DNA of 64,000 nt, taken from NCBI RefSeq assembly GCF_009936235.1, contig NZ_AP022314.1:3348001-3412000 (forward strand). Direction: 5' to 3'. Below the pieces are notes generated by a model. That model was not told the DNA's origin, did no database searches, and saw only the letters and a list, made by a program, of their open reading frames with translations. Of the stretch, positions 42,586 through 51,884 are shown piece after piece. The translations under genes and the position numbers were made by a program. The stretch is from Mycobacterium xenopi. Lineage in GTDB: Bacteria > Actinomycetota > Actinomycetes > Mycobacteriales > Mycobacteriaceae. Each line of letters starts with the position of its first letter. Positions within the stretch are counted from its first letter, which is position 1.

Positions 42586-43565
42586 TCACAGCGCGGCGGC
42601 CAGTGCTGCGAGAGTCTCCGCCGAGGTGTAGGTCGGCTGCCAGCCGAGCTCCTTTTTGGCTTTCGTGGTGTCCATCACCACGGACGCGCGCGCCACATGC
42701 AGCCATTCCAGCGCCGACGGGATGAACGGTAACCGTGAAATTGCCGCAGACGCCGCCGAGGCAGCCGCGGCCGGCACTCGCACCGGCCGCCGCCCAGCGC
42801 CTTGGCCACATCTGACACGGTGACCAACCCGTCGCCGGCGATGTTGTACGCGCCGGGCGGTGCCGGAGCCGTCGCCGCCAACGCGATCGCCGCGGCGACG
42901 TCGTCGTGGTGGACCAGCTGCAGCGGAAACCCCGGATCGGGCAACACCGGCTTCAACACCGGCAGCAGACCTGTGACCGCGCGCACTGGGGCGGGCAGCT
43001 GGTTCCAGGGCATTGCGTCGGCGAGCGCCCGGGCTTTCGGGCCGGCGACGATGCATGGCCGCAGGACGAACACCTCCAGCGACGAGTCGGCCGTGATTTC
43101 GGTGAGCGCGGCCTCACAGGCGGCCTTCTGCTCGGAGTAGTAATGCTCCGGTGATCCACGTGCCGGCACGTCTTCGGTCAGCGGGACAGGATTGTCGGCG
43201 TGGTAGCCGTACGCCGCCACCGACGAGGTGTACACCAGACGCCTCGGGCGCTGGGCGGCGACGGTCGCCTCGAACACATTGCGCGTGCCCTGCAGGTTGA
43301 TTCGGGCACTCTCTTCCCGTGAGCCCATGATGATGAACGCCAGGTGGATGACCACATCAGCGTCGGCGACCAGCGCGTCGACCGCCTCGCGGTCCACGAT
43401 GTCGCCCTGTCGGTAGGTGGTCTTTTCCCACCCCAGCGTGGCGGGGTCGAAGGGGCGACGCGCCATCCCGACGATCTTCTCCACCGCGGGTTCGTGTTCC
43501 AACGCCGTCACCGCGGCGATTCCGATTTCTCCGGTCGGACCGGTGACAGAGACAGTCAACCCCAT
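42586..43565 (-). pseudogene. NAD-dependent epimerase/dehydratase, frameshifted
   Basis: An extended short-chain dehydrogenase: Rossmann glycine motif TGPTGEIG near the N-terminus, YTSSVAAYGYHADNP, and YYSEQKAACEA (YxxxK). The C-terminal part (RPVRVPAAAASAASAAISRL ... TKAKKELGWQPTYTSAETL) is in another frame, joined by restoring one base in the GGCGGCGG run near 42797. Full length would be about 326 residues. Sugar-nucleotide epimerase is the family name; the actual substrate is unknown. The lesion may be a sequencing error. Confidence 0.8.
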
Positions 43566-43678
43566 CCGGCCATTGTTCCCGGCGGAGCTAAGAGCGCAAA
43601 CACGCGATTACCGAACGAGTATGACGCGCATGTGTTGCAGTGACACAGTAGATAGATACCCGGCGTGGGAGAGGGAAG

Positions 43679-45037
43679 ATGAAGCTGATATCACCGACCG
43701 ATTCGATGTTTCTGCTCGGCGAATCGCGCGAGCATCCCATGCACGTCGGCAGCTTGCAACTTTTCCAACCGCCTGCGCACGCCGGGGCAGAGTTCGTGCG
43801 CGAGGCTTACGAGGCGATGCTGGGGTGTACCGACGTACAGCCCACCTTCCGCAAACATCCGGCTTTCTTCGGTCCGGTCACCAACCTGGCATGGGCTTTC
43901 GACGACGACATCGACCTCGAGTACCACTTCCGGCGATCCGCGCTGGCCAGCCCGGGCCGGGTACGCGAGCTCCTGGAATTGGTTTCGCGCCTGCATGGCA
44001 GTCTGCTCGACCGGCACCGTCCGCTGTGGGAAGCCCATCTGGTGGAGGGGCTGAACGACGGGCGCTACGCGGTCTACGTCAAGTTCCATCACTCGCTGCT
44101 CGACGGCGTGTCGGCTGCCCGGTTGATGCAGCGGGCGTTCACCACGGACCCCAACGACAACGAGGTCAGGGTGCCGTGGGCGCTAAAGCCGCGTCGACGC
44201 CACCGCGGCGGCCCGGGACGCTCTCCGCTGCAGCTACTGACCGGAACAATGGGATCGCTTGCCGCGCTTGGTCCTTCGACGGCCTCGCTGGCGCGCGCAG
44301 CATTGCTCCAGCAACAACTGACGTTGCCGTTCCAAGCCCCCAAGACGATGTTCAACGTCCGCATCGGCGGTGCCCGGCGCGTTGCTGCTCAATCGTGGTC
44401 ACTGGACCGGATCAATCGCGTGAAGACCGCCACCGGGGTCACCGTCAACGACGTCGTGCTGGCAATGTCGGCCGGTGCGCTGCGGGCCTACCTGATCGAA
44501 CAGGACGCGTTGCCCGACGCCCCGCTGGTCGCGATGGTCCCGGTGAACCTGCGAAGGGAGGACCAGGGCGACCACGGCGGCAACAGGGTGGGCACCGTAT
44601 TGTGCAATCTGAACACCCACATCGAGGATGCGGCGAAACGCCTTGAGGCGATCAATGTTTCGATGTGTGACAGCAAGGCCGTGTTCAACCAGCTACCGCA
44701 GGTGCAGCAATTGGCGCTGTCTGCCTTCATGACCGGGGGCCTGGTCTTCGCGTTGATTCCCGGTTTCGTCCGCACCGCCCCGCCGCCGTTCAACATCGTG
44801 ATCTCAAACGTGCCGGGAGCCCGGGAGCCGCTGTATTGGCGCGGCGCGCGGATGGTCGGCAACTACCCGCTGTCGATCGCTCTGGACGGTCAGGCGATGA
44901 ACATCACCGTTACCACCAACGCCGAGAACCTGGACTTCGGGCTGGTGGGCTGTCGGCGCAGCGTGCCACACCTCCAGCGCATGCTCGGGCATCTGGAGAC
45001 GTCGCTAAAGGATTTGGAGCGCGCCGTCGGCGCCTGA
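43679..45037 (+). CDS. Wax ester synthase/diacylglycerol acyltransferase (WS/DGAT)
   Basis: A 452-residue acyltransferase that makes triacylglycerol or wax esters from acyl-CoA. The catalytic motif HHSLLDG is near residue 140, and the second conserved block is NVPGAREPLYWRGARM, followed by NYPLSIALDGQAMNITV. The N-terminal MKLISPTDSMFLLGESREHPMH is typical of mycobacterial Tgs proteins. Length and motifs are intact. It is the last gene before conserved synteny resumes. Which of the many mycobacterial WS/DGAT paralogues it is cannot be told here. Confidence 0.92.
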   Translation: MKLISPTDSMFLLGESREHPMHVGSLQLFQPPAHAGAEFVREAYEAMLGCTDVQPTFRKHPAFFGPVTNLAWAFDDDIDLEYHFRRSALASPGRVRELLELVSRLHGSLLDRHRPLWEAHLVEGLNDGRYAVYVKFHHSLLDGVSAARLMQRAFTTDPNDNEVRVPWALKPRRRHRGGPGRSPLQLLTGTMGSLAALGPSTASLARAALLQQQLTLPFQAPKTMFNVRIGGARRVAAQSWSLDRINRVKTATGVTVNDVVLAMSAGALRAYLIEQDALPDAPLVAMVPVNLRREDQGDHGGNRVGTVLCNLNTHIEDAAKRLEAINVSMCDSKAVFNQLPQVQQLALSAFMTGGLVFALIPGFVRTAPPPFNIVISNVPGAREPLYWRGARMVGNYPLSIALDGQAMNITVTTNAENLDFGLVGCRRSVPHLQRMLGHLETSLKDLERAVGA

Positions 45038-45048
45038 CACGAACGTGC

Positions 45049-45354
45049 TTACTCGGGGAGCCGCAGCTCGGGTTTCTCGACTTCCTCGATATTGACGTCT
45101 TTGAAGGTCACCACCCGCACTTGCTTGACGAACCGAGCTGGCCGGTACATGTCCCACACCCAGGCATCGGTGAGACGCAGCTCGAAGTAGATCTCCCCGT
45201 CGGCGTTGCGCGGCACCATCTCCACGCTGTTTGCTAGATAGAACCGCCGCTCGGTCTCCACGACGTAGCTGAACTGGCCCACGATGTCCTTGTATTCGCG
45301 GTACAGCGAGAGCTCCATCTCGGTTTCATACTTTTCGAGATCTTCGGCACTCAT
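45049..45354 (-). CDS. DUF2469 protein
   Basis: A 101-residue acidic protein starting MSAEDLEKYETEMELSLYRE, a highly conserved actinobacterial family of unknown function. It corresponds to Rv2901c. Its start overlaps the stop of rnhB by 4 bp, so the two are coupled. It marks the right boundary of the accessory island. Confidence 0.92.
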   Translation of the reverse strand: MSAEDLEKYETEMELSLYREYKDIVGQFSYVVETERRFYLANSVEMVPRNADGEIYFELRLTDAWVWDMYRPARFVKQVRVVTFKDVNIEEVEKPELRLPE

Positions 45355-46124
45355 TTGCCCAGCCGTCCTTCTCCCTCGCCAAGTTCCCCGGCTCCCATTT
45401 TCCCCCAGCCGTTGCCACGGGCCTGATCCGGTGGTGCCGGTTTGAATTCCGTGACCAGCCGGGTGCCCGATGCCGTCGCCACCCGCCGGACGTTGATGAA
45501 CGAATGGCGGTGCTCCGGACACGGGCCGAGCTCATTTAGCGCTGCGCTGTGCCCGGGCGTGCAGTAGCCCTTGTGCTCGGCGAACCCGTACCCGGGGTGC
45601 TTGGCGTCCAACGCCACCATCAACCGGTCGCGGCTGACCTTCGCCAGCACGCTGGCGGCGGCGATGCAGGCCGCGGTCGCGTCGCCGTCGACCACAGGCA
45701 GCGACGGTACCGGCAGCCCAGGCACCCGGAAGCCGTCGCTCAGCACATACCCGGGGCGCACCGAGAGCCCGGCCACCGCTCGCCGCATGCCCTCGATGTT
45801 GGCCACGTGCACCCCACGCCGGTCGACTTCGCTGGGCGGGATGTAGACGATGTGGTAGGCCAGGGCGTAGCGGCGAATCGCCGGAAACAGCTTTTCCCGG
45901 GCCTTCTCGGTGAGTTTCTTCGAATCGTCAAGGGCGGCAAGACTTTCCAGTCGTCCTGGCCCGAGCACACACGCGGCGACAACCAGGGGTCCCGCGCACG
46001 CGCCGCGGCCCACCTCGTCGACCCCGGCTACCGGGCCCAGCCCGCTGCGATACAGAGCCGATTCCAGGGTGCGCAATCCGGAGGATTTGCGGATCACCGT
46101 CCGCGGCGGCCACGTCGTCGCCAT
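45351..46124 (-). CDS. rnhB: Ribonuclease HII
   Basis: A 257-residue enzyme that nicks RNA in RNA-DNA hybrids and at misincorporated ribonucleotides. The catalytic acidic residues are in VAGVDEVGRGACAGPLV, the DD(S/K)K segment LDDSKKL, and VDGDATAACIAAASVLAKV. A C-terminal extension rich in Gly, Pro and charged residues follows the core. The ATG at 46124 was chosen because upstream in-frame residues overlap lepB. It sits in the lepB-rnhB-DUF2469 run as in M. tuberculosis. Confidence 0.93.
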   Translation of the reverse strand: MATTWPPRTVIRKSSGLRTLESALYRSGLGPVAGVDEVGRGACAGPLVVAACVLGPGRLESLAALDDSKKLTEKAREKLFPAIRRYALAYHIVYIPPSEVDRRGVHVANIEGMRRAVAGLSVRPGYVLSDGFRVPGLPVPSLPVVDGDATAACIAAASVLAKVSRDRLMVALDAKHPGYGFAEHKGYCTPGHSAALNELGPCPEHRHSFINVRRVATASGTRLVTEFKPAPPDQARGNGWGKMGAGELGEGEGRLGK

Positions 46125-46126
46125 GG

Positions 46127-46978
46127 CTATCGACCTTGCTGCGGGTTCACCGACCTCACTAGGCCCCAGCGCGACGGCGGCCACACAATGAACCGGGCCT
46201 TACCGATGACATTGCCCACCGGCACGGTCGCCGACATCGGGTCGCCGGTACAGAGCAGTCCCTTGAGCGCATCCGCCGGGACACTGGCGCAGTGGGCCCG
46301 CGAGTCCGCCGAATGGGTCCGGTTATCCCCCATCACCCACAGCCTTCCCTGCGGGACCGTGACCGGCCCGAACTCGCTGCCCAGACACGGGTACATCGAC
46401 GGGTCTGCCATCATCGCCTTCGGATTCAGGTACGGCTCTTTGAGCCGGACACCGTCGACCGTCAACCCTGTGCTGGCTCGGCACTGCACGGTCTGACCCG
46501 CTACCGCGATCACCCGCTTGACCAAATCATTCTCGTCGGGCGGGACGAACCCGACAAACGACAGCGTGTTTTGCACCCAGCGCACCACGGTGTTGTGCGA
46601 GCGGATCGACCTGTATCCGATGTTCCACGACGGCGGTCCCCGGAAGACGATGACGTCGCCAGGCTGCGGCGAGCCGAACCGGTAGCTGATCTTGTCGACC
46701 ATGATGCGATCGCCCACGCAACCCGAACACCCGTGCAGGGTGGGTTCCATGGATTCCGACGGGATCAGGTAGGGCCGGGCCACGAACGTCAGCATCACGT
46801 AGTAGAGCAACACCGCGATCGCGACCAGCAGCACCGTTTCCCGCATCGCCGCCCGCTTCGTGCGTTTCGGTTCCTCGGCGGCGGCGTCGGGCGCGGCGGG
46901 ATCGCGAGTGGCGACTGGGGGCTCTGCCGAATCGGAATCGGATTGGGGCTGCGGCGACGAGTCCGCGGTTTCGGTCAC
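46127..46978 (-). CDS. lepB: Signal peptidase I
   Basis: A membrane-bound serine protease that removes signal peptides outside the cytoplasmic membrane. An acidic, Ala/Pro-rich N-terminal tail precedes a single membrane segment (ETVLLVAIAVLLYYVMLTFV). The catalytic Ser is in PSESMEPTLHG and the Lys in LVKRVIAVAGQTV; the third block is VMGDNRTHSADSR. The 283-residue length is normal for mycobacterial LepB. It lies just upstream of rnhB and downstream of rplS. Confidence 0.95.
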   Translation of the reverse strand: MTETADSSPQPQSDSDSAEPPVATRDPAAPDAAAEEPKRTKRAAMRETVLLVAIAVLLYYVMLTFVARPYLIPSESMEPTLHGCSGCVGDRIMVDKISYRFGSPQPGDVIVFRGPPSWNIGYRSIRSHNTVVRWVQNTLSFVGFVPPDENDLVKRVIAVAGQTVQCRASTGLTVDGVRLKEPYLNPKAMMADPSMYPCLGSEFGPVTVPQGRLWVMGDNRTHSADSRAHCASVPADALKGLLCTGDPMSATVPVGNVIGKARFIVWPPSRWGLVRSVNPQQGR

Positions 46979-47026
46979 GACATCAGCGTAGCCAGCGCGA
47001 TTCGCGGTATCGCCAGCCGCACGGGG

Positions 47027-47368
47027 TCAGCGCTTCTCCTTGATCTTGGCTTTCTTGCCGCGACGCTCCCGCAGGTAGTACAGCTTGGCCCGCCGAACGT
47101 CGCCTCGGGTCACCACCTCGATGTGGTCGATATTCGGCGAATGCACCGGAAACGTCCGTTCGACCCCCACCCCGTAGCTCTCCTTGCGCACGGTGAACGT
47201 CTCGCGGATGCCGCCGCCCTGGCGGCGCAGCACCACACCCTTGAACACCTGGATGCGCTGCTTGTTACCTTCGATCACCTTGACGTGCACGTTGACCGTG
47301 TCGCCGGGGTTGAAGGCCGGAATGTCGTCGCGCAGCGACGCCTTGTCGACAAAGTCCAGCGTGTTCAT
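47027..47368 (-). CDS. rplS: 50S ribosomal protein L19
   Basis: A 113-residue large-subunit protein. The L19 core is visible in FNPGDTVNVHVKVIEGNKQRIQVF, split around VLRRQGGG and ERTFPVHSP, with the basic end RAKLYYLRERRGKKAKIKEK. ATG 47368 is the normal start. It begins the rplS-lepB-rnhB transcription unit; its promoter should be within the 347-bp gap shared with lppW. Confidence 0.96.
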   Translation of the reverse strand: MNTLDFVDKASLRDDIPAFNPGDTVNVHVKVIEGNKQRIQVFKGVVLRRQGGGIRETFTVRKESYGVGVERTFPVHSPNIDHIEVVTRGDVRRAKLYYLRERRGKKAKIKEKR

Positions 47369-47715
47369 TTCGACAGCACTTCCTTGCAGTCGCGGCCGCG
47401 GGACTACCCCACACGCCAACGTGAGGCGGTCAGCGAGCCGACGGGTACTGGGCGTATCTCGCAGCAGGCGGCGCAGCCCGTCGCACCGACAACTGCCGGG
47501 GACACCTGCTGGAGACAACTGCCCAATTGTGCCAGACGGCGTCCCCGCAGCGAAATCACAGCGAATCGCCGGGCATCGCTAACCTGCACGGACGTCCGCA
47601 GATGGTAGATATGACGCAGGTCTAACCACACCAACCCGGAACGCCTCTGCTACATGCGCTAGGCGGGTGGCAGTGCGCCAGGGTCGAATTGGCGACCTAC
47701 CGTCCGAGGAGGGCT
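47369..47715. other. Divergent intergenic region rplS/lppW
   Basis: About 347 bp between divergent genes. It should contain both promoters and the rplS leader. I see no obvious riboswitch, terminator or repeat in it. GAGGAGGG (about 47706-47712) is the ribosome-binding site of lppW. Confidence 0.5.
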
Positions 47716-48115
47716 ATGCGATCGCGGCCGCCGATGCTAGTCGTCGCGTTGGCGGTGACTGCGTTGGTCGCGGGCTGCGAGGCCAAGGTCTACGGCGCGG
47801 CGGCTGCCAAACCGGCGCCGCCCCACGCCGCCCCGGTTGCGCCGCCGCCGAAGCGATCGTTGCGCCGCAGTCGCAGGCCCGGGCCGTCGCCCTGGCCGGG
47901 CTGCGCGACCGCATCCGGCAGGCAGCTGACCAGGCTGCCAGCGACGGCGCCACGATTTCGGTTGCGCTGCTCGACCGGGCCACCAACCAGCTGATCGTCA
48001 ACGGCGACCCCCAGGTGGTCGCCACCGCATCGGTGGCCAAGCTGTTCATCGCCGACGAGCTACTACTGCAGGAATCCCAGGGCAAGGCCACGCTGTCGGC
48101 CGACGAACGCCACAC

Positions 48116-48120
48116 CTTAG
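48116..48120. repeat. Target duplication of IS1380 copy 2 (left)
   Basis: CTTAG, repeated at 49814-49818 after the right end. It differs from the CTAAG flanking copy 1, so each copy inserted independently. Confidence 0.9.
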
Positions 48121-49813
48121 CCTAAATCCGTGGATGGTTCCGGTGATTTGATCGGCGTGTGAACAGCGAAAATGCCTTCTGAACTGGGACAATACGAGTG
48201 CTGAGGCCGCATTTGTCCATAGTCCGGGAAGGCACTTTCGATGCACTCATCGTATACGTTCACCACCGGATCGGCGGTGTTTGACGAGCAGAATCTGCTG
48301 TCGGCGGCCGGGTTGGTGCCAGTGCTGGAACTGGCTGAGCAGACCGGTCTTTCGGAATTGATCAACGAGCGCGTGGATCTGCCGTCGACTCGGGTGAAGT
48401 CCGGCGCGGTCAACCCGGCTGGCAAGCTGACCTCGATCGTCGCCGGGATGATGTGCGGCGCGGACAGCATCGATGATGCCAATGTGCTGCGCGCCGGCGG
48501 CACACCCCGGGTGTTCAACGAGGTATATGCCCCATCGACGTTGGGGATCTTTTTGCGCGAGTTCACCTTCGGGCATACCAAACAACTCGCCGCAGTGGCC
48601 CGCGAGCATCTGATCGCACTGGCGGCGCGCACCCCGCTGCTGGCTGGCGCCGACGAGCGGATGTTTTTGGACATCGACTCGCTGCTGCGCCCGGTCTACG
48701 GCCACGCCAAGCAGGGCGCCTCCTTCGGTCATGCCAAGATCGCCAGCCGCGCGCTGCTGCGGCTGGGCCTGTCCCCACAGATCACCACCATCTCCACGGC
48801 GACCGCCGCGCCGGTGATCGCCGAGGCGCAGCTACGGAGCGGCAAAGCCGCCTCCGGGCGCGGTGCCGCATACCAGCTCAAGCAGGCGATCACCACCGCG
48901 AAAGCGATCAACCCCGACGCGCCGATCCTGGTGCGCGGCGACTCAATGTTTGGCACCAAGAAAGTGATCACCACCTGCATTCAGCGAGGCGCCGAATTCT
49001 CCCTGTCGATCAGCCGCAACAAGCGCATCAACGCCGCGATCGCCGCCATCGACGAGGCCGCCTGGACCCCGGTGCACTACCCGGGCGCGGTCGAAGACCC
49101 CGACACCGGGGCGTTGATCTCCGATGCCCAGGTCGCCGAAACCCCTACACCCTGCGCCTGGCCCGCGGCCGAACACTGACCGTGCGGCTGGTAGTGCGCC
49201 GGGTCAAAGACGCCCGCCACCTGGATGCGTTGTTTCCGGTGTGGCGCTATCACCCGTTTGTCACCAACTCCGCGCTGCCGGTCGACCAGGCCGATATCAC
49301 CCACCGACGCCACGCCATCATCGAAACCACCTTCGCCGATTTAATCGACGGCCCACTGGCACACATCCCGTCGGGGCTGTTCGCGGCCAACTGCGCCTGG
49401 CTGGCCTGCGCGGTGATCGCCCATAACCTGCTGCGCGCCGTCGGCACCCTCGCCGGTGGCCACCATGCCGTGGCCCGCGGGGCTACCCTGCGCCGCGACC
49501 TGATCAACATCCCGGCCCGCTTCGCCGCCCCGGCCCGCAAACCAATGCTGCACCTACCCGCCCACTGGCATTGGCGAGCCAGATGGAAGGCCCTGTGGCA
49601 CAACGTCATCGGTTACCCGATCGCGCAACCCCGCGCCGCCTGACCCCACCTTCCAAGCCCTGTCCGCCCCGCCATCCCAGGCCCGACCCAAGGAACCCAA
49701 AGGAAAGCTGGTACAGGCCAGCGGATCACCCACGCCCCACCGCGCCACACTCGGCCGCATCCCAAAACAACCGCGTCGACGGCAACACGAAATCACCCAT
49801 CCACGGATTCAGG
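48121..49813 (+). mobile_element. IS1380-family insertion sequence, copy 2 (1693 bp)
   Basis: Same length, inverted repeats and gene content as copy 1 (26012-27704) but in the opposite orientation. Left end CCTAAATCCGTGGATGG; right end complement CCTGAATCCGTGGATGG. Flanked by CTTAG on both sides (48116-48120, 49814-49818). It interrupts lppW precisely, with the reading frame restored on removal. The matching flanks show that it has not recombined with copy 1. Confidence 0.95.
48241..49643 (+). pseudogene. IS1380-family transposase, frameshifted (copy 2)
   Basis: Identical in translation to copy 1: 312 residues from the ATG at 48241, a stop just before 49180, and the rest of the enzyme in the -1 frame to 49643. 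The break is in the CCCC run at 49142-49145; one more C gives VAETPYTLRLARGRTLTVRL. Either both copies descend from a defective or frameshifting parent, or the same sequencing error affects both. Confidence 0.85.
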
Positions 49814-49818
49814 CTTAG
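49814..49818. repeat. Target duplication of IS1380 copy 2 (right)
   Basis: CTTAG, second copy; see 48116-48120. Confidence 0.9.
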
Positions 49819-50403
49819 ACGCCATGCTTCAGTCATCCGACGACGACGCGGCCGAGAAGTTCTGGAACCAGGCCGGCGGCGAGACGATCATCCGCGACGT
49901 CGCCGCCCGCTACGGGCTCGCTGCCACGCAGCCACCCAGCGACGGGCGCTGGTGGGACACCACCACTTCGACCCCGGACCTGATTCGCTACTACCAGATG
50001 CTGCTCGACGGCTCCGGTGGCCTCCCGCCGGAGCGGGCCAAGATCATCATCGACGACCTGGCCAGCTCGACCCCCACCGGCGTCGATGGCTACCCGCAGC
50101 GGTTCGGCATACCCGACGGGCTCTACGCCGAACCGGTCGCGGTAAAGTAGGGCTGGATGTGCTGTATCGGCGAGGACTGGATGCACCTGTCGACCGGGGT
50201 GGTCGGCCCGGACAGCCGCTACATCATGGTCGTCGAGTCGCTGCAGCCCTCCGATGACACCACCGCTCGGGCAACCATTACCAAGGCCGTCAAGACGATG
50301 TTCCCGACCGGTCGCATCTGATCGCGCCGACTGTGCAGGTTATGGACGTGGATTCGCCGATTTCTCGCCAATAAGCTGCACAGTCGACGCAGCGCACCTT
50401 CCG

Positions 50404-51090
50404 CTACTCGAGCAAATCCGGGCGGCGTTCCCGGGTGCGCTGCCGCGACGCCTGCTCACGCCAGGCGGCGATTCGGGCGTGGTCGCCGGACAGCAGCACC
50501 TCGGGCACATCAAGACCACGCCAGCTCGGCGGCCGGGTGTAGCACGGGCCTTCCAGCAGACCCACCCGCCCGGGCGAGTGCGAATCGTCGTCGAGCGATT
50601 GCGGATTGCCTAACACGTTGGGCAGCAGTCGCAGCACCGCCTCGATCATCACCAGCGCCGCCGACTCCCCGCCCGGTAACACGTAGTCGCCGATCGAGAC
50701 CTCTTCGACGCGCATCCGGCGGGCGGCGTCGTCCATGACCCGCTGGTCGATGCCCTCGTAGCGGCCGCAGGCGAACACCAGGTGCATCTCGGTGCTCCAG
50801 CGCCGCGCGGTCGCCTGGTCGAAGAGCACACCGGCGGGCGTAGGGACCACGAGAAGCGTTTCGCTTGAACAGATTTCATCAAGCGCTTCGCCCCAGACCG
50901 GCGCCTTCATCACCATCCCGGGGCCGCCACCGTAGGGGGCGTCGTCAACGGAGCGGTGCACATCATGGGTCCAGCGCCGCAGGTCGTGCACGTTGAGTTC
51001 GACCAGCCCCGACTCGATTGCCTTGCCCGGCAACGACTGGCGCAGCGGATCCATATAGCTGGGAAATATCGTCACGACGTCGATACGCAC
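50404..51090 (-). CDS. trmD: tRNA (guanine-N1)-methyltransferase
   Basis: A SPOUT-class, knotted methyltransferase that makes m1G37 in tRNAs and prevents +1 frameshifting. The family start IDVVTIFPSYMDPLRQSLPG, DDAPYGGGPGMVMKAPV, and the knot region CGRYEGIDQRV and IGDYVLPGGESAALVMIEA are intact. It is 228 residues. The GTG start overlaps the stop of rimM. It lies in the rpsP-KH-rimM-trmD order typical of actinobacteria. Confidence 0.96.
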   Translation of the reverse strand: MRIDVVTIFPSYMDPLRQSLPGKAIESGLVELNVHDLRRWTHDVHRSVDDAPYGGGPGMVMKAPVWGEALDEICSSETLLVVPTPAGVLFDQATARRWSTEMHLVFACGRYEGIDQRVMDDAARRMRVEEVSIGDYVLPGGESAALVMIEAVLRLLPNVLGNPQSLDDDSHSPGRVGLLEGPCYTRPPSWRGLDVPEVLLSGDHARIAAWREQASRQRTRERRPDLLE

Positions 51091-51608
51091 TAGGTCCTCA
51101 AATCCAAAAGACCGTCCGGCGGATCGATCTCGACGATGCCGGACTCCAACGACACCGAGGTCACGATCGCGCTGACGAACGGCACCAGCAGCTCGCCGAC
51201 GTCGTCGCGCTTGACCGCCAGCAATTCCCCGGCGGGAGTGTGCAACACCTCGCTCACCGTGCCGATGTCCTGGCCTGCCGTGGTGCGCACCCGAAGTCCT
51301 TCCAGCTGATGGTCGTAGTACTCGTCCGGGTCGTCGATTGGCGGCAGATCCTCGGAATCGATCACCAACAAGCTGCCGCGCAGCGCGTCGGCCGCATCGC
51401 GATCGCACACACCGGCCAGCCGCACCAGCAGCCTCCCGCCGTGCGGTCGGGCCGCGTCGACAACGTAGCTGCGCTCCTGGTCGGTTGCCTTGGCCCGCAA
51501 CACCGATCCCGGCGCGAACCGGGCATCGGGCTCGTCGGTGCGGACCTCGACGACAACCTCGCCGGTCACGCCGTGGGCTTTCACCACACGCCCGACTGCT
51601 AACTCCAT
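51090..51608 (-). CDS. rimM: 16S rRNA processing protein RimM
   Basis: A ribosome maturation factor that binds S19 and helps mature the 30S head. The N-terminal barrel starts MELAVGRVVKAHGVTGEV, and the PRC-barrel part has the conserved YYDHQLEGL and GTVSEVLHTPAGELLAV. It is 172 residues. The ATG at 51608 is chosen since it directly precedes the conserved opening. Its stop overlaps the trmD start. Confidence 0.95.
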   Translation of the reverse strand: MELAVGRVVKAHGVTGEVVVEVRTDEPDARFAPGSVLRAKATDQERSYVVDAARPHGGRLLVRLAGVCDRDAADALRGSLLVIDSEDLPPIDDPDEYYDHQLEGLRVRTTAGQDIGTVSEVLHTPAGELLAVKRDDVGELLVPFVSAIVTSVSLESGIVEIDPPDGLLDLRT

Positions 51609-51633
51609 GGGAGTCCCATGAGCCTTGGGTTCG

Positions 51634-51876
51634 CTACTGGTCGGTGTCCACCACGTCGACGCGAATGCCGCGGCCACCGATGCCGGCGACCAGTGTCCGC
51701 AGCGCGGTGGCGGTGCGGCCCCCGCGGCCGATCACCTTGCCCAGATCGTCGGGGTGAACATGCACTTCCACAGTGCGCCCGCGCCGATTGGTGACCATGG
51801 CGACCCGGACATCGTCGGGATTGTCGACGATGCCGCGCACCAGGTGCTCAACCGCGTCGACGACGACGGTATGCAT
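51634..51876 (-). CDS. KH-domain RNA-binding protein (KhpA-like)
   Basis: An 80-residue KH-domain protein with the GxxG loop in LGKVIGRGGRTATALRTL. It belongs to the family of small RNA chaperones between rpsP and rimM (Rv2908c in M. tuberculosis; KhpA in other Gram-positives). ATG 51876 lies 8 bp after rpsP. An upstream ATG at 51888 would overlap rpsP and is less likely. Confidence 0.92.
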   Translation of the reverse strand: MHTVVVDAVEHLVRGIVDNPDDVRVAMVTNRRGRTVEVHVHPDDLGKVIGRGGRTATALRTLVAGIGGRGIRVDVVDTDQ

Positions 51877-51884
51877 CGGCCCGG

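Larger units (their letters stand above)
47716..50321 (+). pseudogene. lppW: Lipoprotein LppW (beta-lactamase-like), broken by IS1380, a frameshift and a stop
   Basis: The N-terminus is a lipoprotein signal (MLVVALAVTALVAGC). The frame breaks near 47850 and continues as ALAGLRDRIRQAADQAASDG, with the serine-hydrolase-like SVAKLFIADE. The IS1380-type element interrupts it at 48121-49813, and the protein then resumes with DAMLQSSDDDAAEKFW. Removing the element and one CTTAG rejoins ERHTL-DAMLQSS in frame. A TAG at 50148-50150 stands where M. tuberculosis LppW appears to have Gln; the tail ends at TGA 50319-50321. It is homologous to Rv2905, whose function is unknown. Confidence 0.9.

Noticed and set aside
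26012..49813. Composite transposon or inversion bounded by the two IS1380 copies
   Set aside because: Each copy has its own matching flanks (CTAAG/CTAAG and CTTAG/CTTAG). A composite transposon would share outer flanks, and an inversion would exchange them.
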